In this document: positions 22,958-32,659 of the stretch, piece by piece
Layout of the letters: each line of letters starts with the position of its first letter
Position numbering within the stretch: the first letter of the stretch is position 1
Assembly (NCBI GenBank): GCA_963971535.1
Contig: OZ020586.1
Coordinates: forward strand, 75,988,703-76,052,702
Source: Notolepis coatsorum
Taxonomy: Eukaryota > Chordata > Actinopteri > Aulopiformes > Paralepididae
Reading direction: 5' to 3'
Length of the DNA: 64,000 nucleotides
Position numbers and translations under genes: made by a program
Notes under the pieces: generated by a model
Told to the model about the DNA's origin: nothing
Database searches by the model: none
What the model saw: the letters and a program-made list of their open reading frames with translations, nothing else

Positions 22958-23530
22958 ACTACAGGCCACCTCACTCCCAGGTTTAAATTATTCTATAGAC
23001 ATGGTATCATTTTTATAGGCCAGTAGAACACTTTATTTATTTATTGTATTTATACATTGTTATTTATTGTATTTTGATAGACTACAGGCCACCTCTTTGC
23101 AGGTTTAAATGACTATGGACATGTTGTCACTTCTATAGGCCAAGTAGGTTACATTATATAGTAGTATTTTTTGTCTTTCATTACTCAATGCTCTTACATT
23201 GTTGTTTTTGATTCTTTATATTATTATTGATCTATTCTATGTTTGTTTTGACTCATTTCCTTATGTTGTTACAATATTTTGAGTGTGTGTGTATATATAT
23301 TATATACATACATATATAATATACTAATTTCTTATTTCTATTTAGTATTATTGTATATTCCTTCAACGTAGACATAGCTTATAAGTGGATTGTCTTCCAA
23401 CTATGTCAAGTTGAGAATGTGCTGTGCCTTCATTCATTTGGCACCAGCTGTCCCCCATTGTAATTAGTCTCTCCCAGAGTTCTGTTTTTTCCTTTTTTCT
23501 TTATTTAGTCACAGTATTGTTTTGTCACAG

Positions 23531-23580
23531 TTACAACACCCTGAAGAAGGCCATGTGTAGGCCGAAACATGTCGGTATTT
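23531..23580 (+). ncRNA. Hammerhead-ribozyme-like motif in the 3' PLE terminal repeat
   Basis: CTGAAGA (23541-23547) fits the CUGANGA core. GGCC (23549-23552) can pair with GGCC (23560-23563) as stem II. GAAAC (23564-23568) supplies the GAAA core, and GTC (23571-23573) the cleavage triplet after a two-pair stem III. Flanking ACACC and GGTAT could form stem I. One extra A (23548) before stem II departs from the consensus. PLEs are known to carry such minimal type I ribozymes. Activity is untested; the 5' repeat copy lacks the CUGA part. Confidence 0.5.
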
Positions 23581-23767
23581 TAAAAATGTCTAAATAATGT
23601 AAGCCAATTAATAACAGCATTTTTAAATTGTAGAGCTGCCTTGGATCTCAACTTTTATTTTTTAACTAATAAAGAAACTTGAAACACACACACAGAATAA
23701 TGAGTGGGACCCAAGGGCTTACTAGGAATGAATGTTTATTGCTTAAATGATCTGGATACTATACACC

Positions 23768-23820
23768 GTGTGTGTGTGTGTGTGCGCGTGCGTGTGTGTG
23801 TGTGCGTGTGCGTGTGTTCG
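23768..23820. repeat. (TG)n microsatellite
   Basis: TG/CG dinucleotides run just downstream of the mrpl3 stop codon on the minus strand, probably within its 3' UTR. Confidence 0.8.
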
Positions 23821-23828
23821 TGCATTTG

Positions 23829-23972
23829 TTAGTCCAGGCTGAGCGAGGGGTCTGAGTGGATGAACATGTTGTCATCGTACAGGTCTTCAGGCAGCTCTTC
23901 CTCTGTGAAGTAGGTTGGGAATGGAGGGTTGAGGAGGAAGGGACTCCTATTGGGCAGGTTGGTGTCTCTCAC
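23829..23972 (-). CDS. mrpl3: mrpl3 terminal coding exon
   Basis: This exon encodes the last 47 residues of mitochondrial ribosomal protein L3 and the stop codon (23829-23831). Its PFPTYF and EELPEDLYDDN motifs match the vertebrate MRPL3 C-terminus. The acceptor is TTACAG at the 23973 side, preceded in the transcript by a (TG)n tract in place of a usual pyrimidine tract. It joins in phase 0 to the exon at 30857-30934. Confidence 0.92.
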   Translation of the reverse strand: MRDTNLPNRSPFLLNPPFPTYFTEEELPEDLYDDNMFIHSDPSLSLD

Positions 23973-23974
23973 CT

Positions 23975-23977
<3 letters not shown>

Positions 23978-24013
<36 letters not shown>
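23978..24013. repeat. (CA)n microsatellite next to an mrpl3 acceptor
   Basis: About 18 CA units begin a few bases from the acceptor of the terminal mrpl3 exon. Confidence 0.9.
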
Positions 24014-24016
<3 letters not shown>

Positions 24017-24246
24017 GAAACGATACAGAAGAACACAGCCACACACACATTAGCAATGTCTACTAATTAGAACAGATTACTTGAATTCTTTGTGTGACAG
24101 AAAGCTAAGTGCAAAACACAACGCACATTTGTATTCATTATCGTCAAACAGATAATAGGCAAACAAACAGAGAGGCCAAGCATGCAGAGTAAGAGGATGT
24201 ATGCCTGCGATAAATCACCAGCATCATTACGATCACTCTCCCTCGT

Positions 24247-24475
<229 letters not shown>

Positions 24476-24608
24476 GCTGATACAGCAGAGTATCAATGAA
24501 GATTGATCACACTGTCTTTTAGTTGTGTGTTTTAGGTGTGGGTGTGTGTGTGTGTAAGTTCAAGGTTGCTTGTCCTTGTCACGACACTCAACAAAGTGTG
24601 AGATTCAC

Positions 24609-24610
<2 letters not shown>

Positions 24611-24658
<48 letters not shown>
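24611..24658. repeat. (GA)n microsatellite
   Basis: Twenty-four GA units immediately left of a hAT element. Confidence 0.95.
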
Positions 24659-24662
<4 letters not shown>

Positions 24663-24684
24663 GAGAGAACGAGCACGTTATATC

Positions 24685-25776
24685 TAGGGATGCCCCCCGG
24701 ACCCCGGTTCTAAACGGGAACCGGTACTACCGATGTTATCGGTACTGCTTTCGATACTCTAGAAATTATTATTATGAGTTTTTTTTTCGAGGAATTTAAA
24801 TGTTGCTAACTATCTCTCCTCTCTCTGTCTCTGCACGAGAAGCGCGCCGCAGCGAGCCATTATTACACACACTCGTCGCGATCCGCTCACACTCACACAT
24901 ACGGGTACTTAAGGGAGGTGCCAGTCTGTGGCTCTGTGCTGCTAAAGCTCAGCACACACAGACCGAGCTCTGCACTCGTCATGGCGGAGAGAGCGAAGCG
25001 CTCGAAAGTCTGGGTACACATTACGAAAGTCGATGCCGACGACGCACGTTGCCACAAGTGCAATAAAACATTTACCAGTAAGGGTGGCAATACAAGCAAT
25101 TTGTCAAAACATCTGCAAACAACATAACATTAGTCTGAAGAAATGCGCCGTTTTCAACTGCTTTGCTCGCAGTGTTCCATCTCCATCCACGTCCACTGCA
25201 GGTAAGTCAAGATACGGAGTTAGCTAGGCTAATAACGAATTATTATGAATAGGCTAATAAATAAAATATAATTGCTTAGCTAATTCTTTAGCTACAAATA
25301 GATTAGAAAGATGACAACTTTTTATAGATCGTCAGGCTGAGGCTGCAGCCACCATGTCCCAGCCCACCCCTCCTCCCTCTACCACCACCGGTCCCAGCAA
25401 GCCCAAAGTTCCTTCACCCTAGCAGCTAGAGGAAGGATAACAGTGTCACAGCCTCTACTAATAAAATGGAGTATTGAAATGTTTTTAACAGCTGGGTATT
25501 GGGTGGGACATTCCGATTTAAGAACTTTCTAAATAAAATAGAAAGTCCCAAAATAGTTAATTTATCTGACTGCTTGTATTAATTGATAAAAAAAGTTGCC
25601 ATGTGCAGTAATAGTTATATAAAAGAATAATAAAGCAATGTAGATTCTGTTCTTAATAATTTTTTTTCTTTTTGCAAAATAAAAAAGAACCGATAACAGT
25701 CGATAAAGTACCGAACCGTTAAGCAGTATGGATAAGAGTAGTAGTATCGATAAAATCCTAACGATACCCATCCCTA
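24685..25776 (+). mobile_element. Internally deleted hAT element with BED finger (TSD GTTATATC)
   Basis: Termini are TAGGGATG… and …CATCCCTA, flanked by the 8-bp duplication GTTATATC at 24677-24684 and 25777-25784. ATG 24980 opens a BED-type zinc finger (CHKC … HLQ, to 25126), the DNA-binding head of hAT transposases. A small frameshift follows, then a donor-like CAGGTAAG at about 25199. The catalytic domain is gone. Confidence 0.85.
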
Positions 25777-25924
25777 GTTATATCTCTGTTGTGATTAGGG
25801 TTTCAACTAACGATTATTTTGTTATCGATTAATCTGTCGATTATTTTACAGATTAGTCTATTCATCTAAACAATTAATCAACAACAATTTATTCTATTTG
25901 CAATTTAATATTTCTAAAATGTTC

Positions 25925-27835
25925 AAGTTCAAGTTTCTTTAATATTTGTCATACAGAAGTACAGAATACTTTTATACAAAATGCTTCTTACTGTTACGCT
26001 CCAGAGACTGTGCAAGACAAGATAAGTATGAAATAAAATAACATAGTAAAATTAGAAGTAAAAAATGAGGTCACAGTGTTCAGTTTAGACATATGTACAA
26101 TGTTCGATGCAGAATAGACGTAGTTACCATACAATATACAATACTGTGCAGTGTACTAATATACAATACTATATAGTGCAAGGCAGAAATGGGACGAGGT
26201 GCAATTTAGGTACAATTCACAGTAGGTGTACGAGTTGTAGTGCAAATCCTTTATCAATAAATATAAAGTGTAAAGTGTGTTTGTGTGATCTAAAGTGTGG
26301 AGAGTGGGTGCTGCAGTGTGTTGTTTGTTTGAGTGAGTGTGTGCGTGTGGGTGTGTGTGCTGTGTGCATTTGATGGTTGTTGCATAGTGTTTATTGTTCG
26401 TTTAGCAGCCTGATGGCCTGGGGATAGAAGCTTCTTCTGAGTCTTTCTGTGCTCGCCTTAAGACTCCGGTATCGCTTGCCTGACCGCAGCAGTTCAAAGA
26501 GGCAGTTGTTCGGGTGGCTCGAGTCCTTAATAATTCTCTTAGCCTTCCCCTTGCACCGCTTGTTGTAAATGTTCTGGAGGGTGGGAAGCCCCCCTCCAAT
26601 TGTGCATTCGGCTGAACGTGTCACTCTTTGTAGTCTGCTACGGTCTTGTGCAGTGCTATTCCCAAACCAGGAGGTGATGTTGCCGGTCAGGATGCTCTCT
26701 ATTGTACATGAGTAGAAGTTCCTAAGGATCTTCTGACTGACTTGGAACTTCCTTAGGCGCCTGAGGAAGTAGAGGCGTTGTCGTGCCTTCTTCACAACAC
26801 TGTCAATGTGTGTGGTCCATGTCAAGTCCTCGGATATGTGGGCTCCGAGGTACTTGAAACTGTTCACTCTCTCAACCGGTGCCCCGTCGATGCTGATGGG
26901 GCTGTAGTCCTTGACCCCCGACCTCCTGAAGTCCACAATCATCTCTTTTGTTTTGCTGACGTTCAGGGAGAGGCAGTTCTCCTGACACCACTGTGACAGG
27001 TTCTCTACCTCTTCCAGGTAGGCCCTTTCGTCGTTGGCAGAGATCAGGCCCACCACTACTGTGTCATCAGCAAATTTGATGATGGTGTTGTTGTTCCGCT
27101 GTGCTACGCAGTCATGTGTGTACAGGGAGTAGAGGAGGGGGCTCAGAACACAGCCCTGGGGGGCCCCTATGTTGAGCGTGATGGATGAGGAGGTGCAGTT
27201 GCCGGCTCTTACCACCTGGGGTCTGCCCGTCAGGAAGTCCAAGACCCACTGGCAGAGGTCATAGTTCAAGCCCAGGTCCCTGAGCTTGGCTATGAGTTTG
27301 GAGGGGACTATGGTATTGAATGCTGAGCTGTAGTCGATGAACAGCATTCTCACATAGTTCCCCTGCCTCTTGTCCAGGTGTGATGCTGCTGTGTGCAGCA
27401 CATGGGCTATGGCGTCCTCCGTGGACCTGTTGGGGCGATATGCAAATTGCAGAGGGTCCAGGTTGATGGGGAGGGAGGAACAGATGTAGCCCTTCACTAG
27501 CTTCTCAAAGCACTTCATGGCTATAGAGGTGAGGGCTACAGGGCGGTAGTCGTTGAGGCAAGCGGGCGTAGATTTTTTGGGTACAGGGATGATGGTGGAC
27601 TTCTTCAGACAGGTGGGGATGACAGCCTGTTCCAAGGACAGGTTGAAGATGTCAGTGAATACCGGGGCCAGTTGGTCGGCACAGACTTTTAGGACGCGGC
27701 CGGGGATGCCGTCCGGTCCTGCTGCCTTCCTGATATTCACTTTTTTAAAGATCCGTCTCACCTCATGCTCTGTTACCCTGAACACTGAGTCTCCATCAGC
27801 AGACCCCCCCCCCCCCCCCCCCCATTGCCGTGGTT
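25925..27835 (-). mobile_element. L2/CR1-superfamily LINE, 5' truncated (family 1)
   Basis: The 3' end lies at the left (A/T-rich tail from about 25925). A UTR follows to 26390, then an RT ORF. The 5' side ends in a run of C (27807-27823). Related fragments are at 57098-57715 (+), 59097-59345 (-) and a short tail at about 19535-19618. Exact clade not determined. Confidence 0.85.
26391..27785 (-). CDS. LINE reverse transcriptase, C-terminal 464 aa (open)
   Basis: The frame is uninterrupted for 464 codons. It contains AAGPDGIPG, a YRPVALTS block, motif A in [11 protein letters not shown], motif B in [13 protein letters not shown] and the catalytic FADDT of motif C, then the L2/CR1-like C-terminus ending [13 protein letters not shown]. 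The endonuclease and N-terminal part are missing, so it cannot retrotranspose alone, but the open frame suggests a young insertion. It sits in an mrpl3 intron on the same strand as mrpl3. Confidence 0.9.
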   Translation of the reverse strand: MFRVTEHEVRRIFKKVNIRKAAGPDGIPGRVLKVCADQLAPVFTDIFNLSLEQAVIPTCLKKSTIIPVPKKSTPACLNDYRPVALTSIAMKCFEKLVKGYICSSLPINLDPLQFAYRPNRSTEDAIAHVLHTAASHLDKRQGNYVRMLFIDYSSAFNTIVPSKLIAKLRDLGLNYDLCQWVLDFLTGRPQVVRAGNCTSSSITLNIGAPQGCVLSPLLYSLYTHDCVAQRNNNTIIKFADDTVVVGLISANDERAYLEEVENLSQWCQENCLSLNVSKTKEMIVDFRRSGVKDYSPISIDGAPVERVNSFKYLGAHISEDLTWTTHIDSVVKKARQRLYFLRRLRKFQVSQKILRNFYSCTIESILTGNITSWFGNSTAQDRSRLQRVTRSAECTIGGGLPTLQNIYNKRCKGKAKRIIKDSSHPNNCLFELLRSGKRYRSLKASTERLRRSFYPQAIRLLNEQ

Positions 27836-29109
27836 TGTAGGCTGGTGTTGTACTAGTATCCTCAGGTCACATGGGTAGTTGCCTTTTTGACACCACCTAC
27901 TGAATACCCAGAGTAGGAGATGAGCCATGACGTTTATTAATGTCTATAAATGCTGTGTAGTGTGGATGCCTACTGTACATGAGTAGGGTGAGTAACATAC
28001 ATGCCATTACTGCTTTTTATCTATTGACTCATTATAGCTACTTTATTATCTTGAAATAATATAACACCCGTCTGTTAGTACTATGACATTGTTTATCATT
28101 ACATATATGACATTGTTTATCATTACATATAATGTATCCATGCCTGTAGCTAAATAATGAAAAACGGAACAAAATTAAATGTTTTAGATTTAAAAAACTA
28201 CCAGCCACTGCAGCCAGAGGTTTTTTTTTTACCGGACAAAAATTATAAATAGCTTTTTAGTATATCTCCATGAATTATTATATGCATTGCATGTTATCTC
28301 TCCACTCCACGCTATGGTAGTGCTTGTGCCAGCACAAGAGATACGATTACAATGTATTTTTTATATATACATATTTAAATAAATATCTTCCTTTTGAATA
28401 AAATAGGCTCAGGAATCAGGATTGTTAAAGCTAATTAGCCTAATCTATGTAAAAAAAAAAGAGTAGCCTATACTAGTAAATATATACACACAAAACACAG
28501 GAGGGAGAATAGCTTATAGCAGACTTAATGATTTTACAATATTTTTGCTAATGAAGTGAAATATTTATTATCATCATCCACTATCCAGTTAGTTTTTATA
28601 TTGTAACACTAATTCAAATCATTGAACGTACAGAGAGAGAGAGAGAGAGAAGGGCTCAGCCCCCCACCCCCCCCTCCTCACTATTGGAACTTTTAGCTTA
28701 GCTTAGTTAGCGTTAGCAGCTAACGTTAGTTAAGGTTGTTACCATGACGTGGGCATACAGGAACGGCGAGGATGTAAAGCATGTTAGACGCATTAGAGCC
28801 GTTGCTCGCAGAGTTTCCATTGTACATAGAAACAGCGCGACTCGCAAGAGGAGTCGTTACAGATCTGTAGAAGGTGGAGTTATCGGGCTCAGCCCCTCCC
28901 TTCCAGCTGGAGTTTACGTGGAACATGGAAGTTATCAAATGCGCGTGAAACACGCTGTTGAGTCCTGGCAATACAATGCGTCGATCATGAATATCGACAA
29001 AATGTCATGGTCGATGATGTCGACATAGTCAACTAATCGTTGCAGCCCTAGTTGTGATAGGTAGCCAAACAGTGTGTCTATCTCTGTTGTAATAGGTATC
29101 CAGACAGCG

Positions 29110-30191
29110 TCTATACTTTAAGCAAGTGGCTTGTCCTTCCGCGTTCCCGTTTTGCGCTCTGATTGGCCACGCACGTTTCTGGTCATGTGACATGTGCGCC
29201 AATCGTGGGACGGCAAGTTCTGCGCCTATTTCCGGGTCCAACAGCCTGCAAACTACCTAACGCCTAGTTTATCACTGGTCAGGCCACATGAGCGGATCGG
29301 CGCGGGCGTGAAATCCGCTCTTCGCTCTAGACGGCTTGTTCCGCTCCGCTAATCGCTCATGTTGACCCCGCCCCCAAGTCGCTCTCCGCTCGCTCACCGC
29401 TCACCTTGAATAGAGCGCTCCCCGCTCCACATCGCTCGGCAGATATTTTTTTGGAGCATGGTGTAAATTAGCTCAAACTACAACAGTCTACACCCCCTGG
29501 GCCACTTAACAATTGTTTGTATTGAGCCGTATTGTAATTGTACCCATTCTGCAATGTTAAATAACGTTGTTTATCCATTCACTAGCTCTACTTAAGCGAT
29601 GATAGCTAGCCTAGCCACAATGCTATGGTCGCTGCCATTAACGTTAGCATGTAAGCTAACGACAACAACAATGGCGTCATATACTTTTTCTAACAGGATG
29701 TGAGTGACGGTTCACCCTTCTCATTGGTTGAAAATGGCCTTCATGTTTGTACATCGCCATCTGTTGCTTTGGCATTGTACTACATGTATATTACATCAGT
29801 GTTAAACCACTGTGAGCGGCCCGGAGTGGATTGGAGCGGAGGAGAACTCTCGCTCCGGACGTCGCGCCGACCCATTTTAAAACCCACTCCTCGCTCACGT
29901 CAAAACCGCCCGCTCCGCTCCCCGCGCCGCTCACGCACTGTCACTGGTTAAGCTTAGGCGACTCTTTCGCAGTTGGTTAAGGTTAGAGTTTGGAATCAGG
30001 GCAGGCGTTCTATCGCCATGCTCCAAGACAAACTCTAACCATAACCAACTTCGAAAGAGCGCCTAAGCTTAACCGTCCAAAAACTTGCCGTCCCACGATT
30101 GGCGCACATGTCACATGACCAGAAACGTGTGTGGCCAATCAGAGCGCAAAACGGGAACGCGGAAGGACAAGCCACTTGCTTAAAGTATAGA
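29110..30191. mobile_element. Long-inverted-repeat element with 110-bp arms
   Basis: 29110-29219 and 30082-30191 are inverted copies with only a few differences (…TTTAAGCAAGTGGCTTGTCC…). Inside are a hAT element (29280-29940) and a second hairpin (29948-30075, GTTAAGCTTAGGCG and complement). Superfamily and target duplication are unclear. Confidence 0.65.
29280..29940 (+). mobile_element. Non-autonomous hAT element, GAGCGG family (TSD TCACTGGT)
   Basis: Ends CAGGCCACATGAGCGG and CCGCTCACGCACTG are inverted. The 8-bp duplication TCACTGGT is at 29272-29279 and 29941-29948. It contains many GAGCGG/CCGCTC motifs and a short LINE-tail piece (29508-29568). A related copy lies inverted at 32660-34308. 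Confidence 0.8.
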
Positions 30192-30350
30192 AGCATCCAG
30201 ACAGTGTCTCCATCTCTGTTGTAATAGGTATCCAGACAGTGTCTCTATCTCTGTTGTATTAGGTATCCAGACAGTGCGTCAGAGAAGATGCTTCTGTATC
30301 CATCAATGTCCTAAAAGATTAATGATGCTCTGTACTATTGGAACCCTATG

Positions 30351-30766
30351 GGCTAGATCCACAAAGAATGGATTGCACGGAGCAAGTTGCACCCTTACTT
30401 AAAATTCAGTATGAATTGAAAATGGGGGACCCTGATGTAAACAAGATGAAAGTCTCTCTCTGGTCTGCATCCCCTTAACAATTGTGTGTATTGAGCCGTA
30501 CTGTATTGTACCCATTCTGCAATCTGTTAATAAAATTTTCATTCAATCAATCACCGTGCAGATTGATTCATTGAATGAAAACTTTATTAAAAGATTGCAG
30601 AATGGGTACAATACAGTACGGCTCAATACACACAATTGTTAAGGGGATGCAGACCAGAGAAAGACTTTCATCTTGTTTACATCAGGGTCCCCCATTTTCA
30701 ATTCATAATGAATTTTAAGTAAGGGTGCAACTTGCTCCGTGCAATCCATTCTTTGTGGATCTAGCC
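30351..30766. repeat. 416-bp palindrome made of two LINE 3' tails head to head
   Basis: The arms start GGCTAGATCCACAAAG and end with its complement; the centre is near 30560. Each arm includes about 130 bp of the 3' tail of LINE family 2 (62128-64000). CTATG at 30346-30350 and 30767-30771 may be a 5-bp target duplication. Confidence 0.75.
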
Positions 30767-30856
30767 CTATGTATTGATCTGCAGATTAAATTAAGCATTC
30801 CAAATGTGTACAAGTGCAATGTTGAGCATATGGTTGTGTGTGTGTCTGCGTTTTAC

Positions 30857-30934
30857 CTTCACTAAGCAGTTCTTGTGTCCAGGGATCGAGCCATGAACAA
30901 ACAGCACATTATACCTTGTGTTGACTCTCCATAT
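30857..30934 (-). CDS. mrpl3: mrpl3 exon (26 codons)
   Basis: It encodes [19 protein letters not shown] and HKNCLVK, matching the MRPL3 segment after the GLK motif. The donor GTAAAA is at 30851-30856. The acceptor CTCAG is preceded in the transcript by a (CT)n microsatellite that serves as its pyrimidine tract. Both junctions are phase 0, and the exon length is 78 nt. Confidence 0.93.
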
Positions 30935-31120
30935 CTGAGAGAGAGAGAGACAAAGAGAGAGAGGAGAGAGAAAGACAGTGAGAGACAAAGAGAGATAGAG
31001 ACAAAGAGAGAGAGGAGAGAGAATCAGTGAGAGACAAAGAGAGATAGATAGAGATACAAAGAGAGAGAGAGAGACAGAGAGAGACAGAGAGAGAGATAGA
31101 GAGAGAGGAGAGAGATGCGG
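30935..31120. repeat. (GAGA)n-rich microsatellite
   Basis: Imperfect GAGAGA/GACAAA repeats directly adjoin the mrpl3 acceptor at 30935; on the minus strand this is CT-rich. Confidence 0.9.
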
Positions 31121-31168
31121 TGGAGGAAAGACCAAGAGCCATCAAGGACAAACAAGTTCAACATTAGA

Positions 31169-31350
31169 TTGGTCTGTGTGTGTACCTCCAGACTGTAGGT
31201 CTGTGTGTGTACCTCCAGACTGTAGGTCTGTGTGTGTACCTCCAGACTGTAGGTTGTGTGTGTACCTCCAGACTGTAGGTCTGTGTGTGTACCTCCAGAC
31301 TGTAGGTTGTGTGTGTACCTCCAGACTGTAGGTTGTGTGTGTACCTCTAG
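31169..31350. repeat. 26/27-bp minisatellite with donor-like units
   Basis: Seven units of GTGTGTACCTCCAGACTGTAG type sit 26-27 bp apart (31185, 31212, 31239, 31265, 31292, 31318, 31344). On the minus strand each reads …CTGGAG|GTACACAC, a 5' splice-site-like string resembling the donor of the 36338-36415 exon. Confidence 0.85.
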
Positions 31351-31352
31351 AC

Positions 31353-32659
31353 CAGGGGTGGGCAATTATTTTTCCCGGGGGACCGAATGAGCAACTGAAA
31401 ATATATTGGCGGGCCGGGCCAAAATGCCAAACTCAATTATGCATAATATACATTTTATTTCTATATAAAAAGCAGTAAATGGCATTGTTTTGACCCCTGG
31501 TAAGAGTGTATGTTATTATTTGGCAATTAAAAGGTGAAGTTAGCTTTCATCATTCAATCATTTATTCAAATAGAATTTATTTCCAAAATGATAAACAAAA
31601 TGTGAAACATTAATAACAAAGGGCATGTATGAAAAAGTGCTATACAAATACAATTTTCTTAGCTTTCTAAAGACATCACATCATCTTATAGCCAAAATAA
31701 ACAAGACATGTCACTGAACTGTGTAAAGAAAAGTGTCCCGGTTTTGTAGCCTTTTTTACTTTACATGCCTATATTAAACATTTAATGTTTTCAGAAATGT
31801 GCAAAAAAAAGAAAAAAAATATCAAGTGTCCCATTTCACTTGTTATATTTCCACATTTTAGTGTTCTTCAGCTCTTTTTTTTTCATTCAGTGTGATAAAT
31901 CCAGTCTCTGTTGAGCTTTAACAAGTCCATCAAAGTCAGGTTGCATGTCTGAGGTGGAGATGCGAAGCACAGCTGACAGATGTTCATCAGTGAGAGAGGA
32001 TCTGTACCACCTGGACTTGGTAAACGTCATGACTGAGAATGTCTGTTCACATATAGGTGGATCCAAAGAGAACCAACATCTTCTGAGCATGTCTCCTCAT
32101 GTTTGGAAAGTTCTCCTCCTTGAGAGCAGAGTAGAACTCTAGCAGTGATGATGACTTAAAGTGCTCTTTCAGTAGTGAATCAGACTGCAGGTCAATGAGT
32201 TCAAGCTGAACATCAGTGGGTGCACTATCAACACTGCAGGTAAAGGGAGAGGAAACCAGCTGCATTTCATCCTCAACCTTTTTCAAATCTTGAAAACGCC
32301 TTGAAAATTCATCACGCAGTGCTCCTAACATGGATGAGTACCTGTGCCGGTGATCAGCTGATGGTTTGACTTCTTTCAGGGTTTTCATGTGTTCGAGATT
32401 GTTGCTGCCTAGTTGCCTTGAAATTAATTGCAAATAAAAAAAATGTAATCTACCTACCTCAGTTGTGAAAAAAACACACTTTCGACCGTTTTCGGCTTGC
32501 CATTGCCCCGACTGCTTTGTTGTTGAATCAAGTCAAATCCTAGGTAAGCGTATATTGTGCGTGTGAACGTTATGTAAAAAAAAATGTAAAAAAAAATTAA
32601 AAATAAAAAAAATCATCATCATGTAATCTTTCGCAGGCCGGTCAGAATAATCCCGCGGG
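31353..32659 (-). mobile_element. hAT element with transposase C-terminal relic
   Basis: The left end CAGGGGTGGGCAATTATT is typical of a fish hAT family; the right terminus is lost at the junction with the next element. The minus strand encodes pieces of a hAT transposase: EFSRRFQDLKKVE…QLELIDLQSD (32047-32433) and CEQTFSVM…LSAVLRIS (31887-32090), the C-terminal dimerisation domain. Frameshifted. Confidence 0.75.

Larger units (their letters stand above)
19619..23663 (+). mobile_element. Penelope-like element (PLE), degenerate
   Basis: It is flanked by the 14-bp duplication AACTAATAAAGAAA (19605-19618 and 23664-23677). Direct terminal repeats (pLTR) lie at about 19706-19817 and 23543-23660 and share GCCATGTGTAGGCCGAAACA. 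An 88-bp inverted repeat (19623-19710 against 19818-19905, one mismatch) brackets the 5' copy. The coding region has PLE-type reverse transcriptase and a GIY-YIG nuclease domain. Confidence 0.85.
25796..29050. mobile_element. hAT element (TSD GTTGTGAT) interrupted by a LINE
   Basis: Termini TAGGGTTTCAACTAACGATT and the complement of TAGGGCTGCAACGATTAG are imperfect inverted repeats. The 8-bp duplication GTTGTGAT is at 25788-25795 and 29051-29058. About 25925-27830 is a later LINE insertion on the minus strand. The remaining interior (27840-29000) is A/T rich with a GA run (28632-28650) and a C run and has no supportable gene. Confidence 0.8.
29059..30290. repeat. Minisatellite of about 36 bp (ATCCAGACAGTGTCTC…), split by insertions
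   Basis: Units of the form TATCTCTGTTGTAATAGGTATCCAGACAGTGTC appear at 29059-29109 and 30192-30285, and pieces flank the two hAT elements at 24685 and 25796. The original array was probably about 250 bp, opened by three separate DNA transposons. Confidence 0.65.

Noticed and set aside
28744-29028. 94-codon plus-strand ORF in the hAT element
   Set aside because: No family features; it runs into the hAT terminal repeat.
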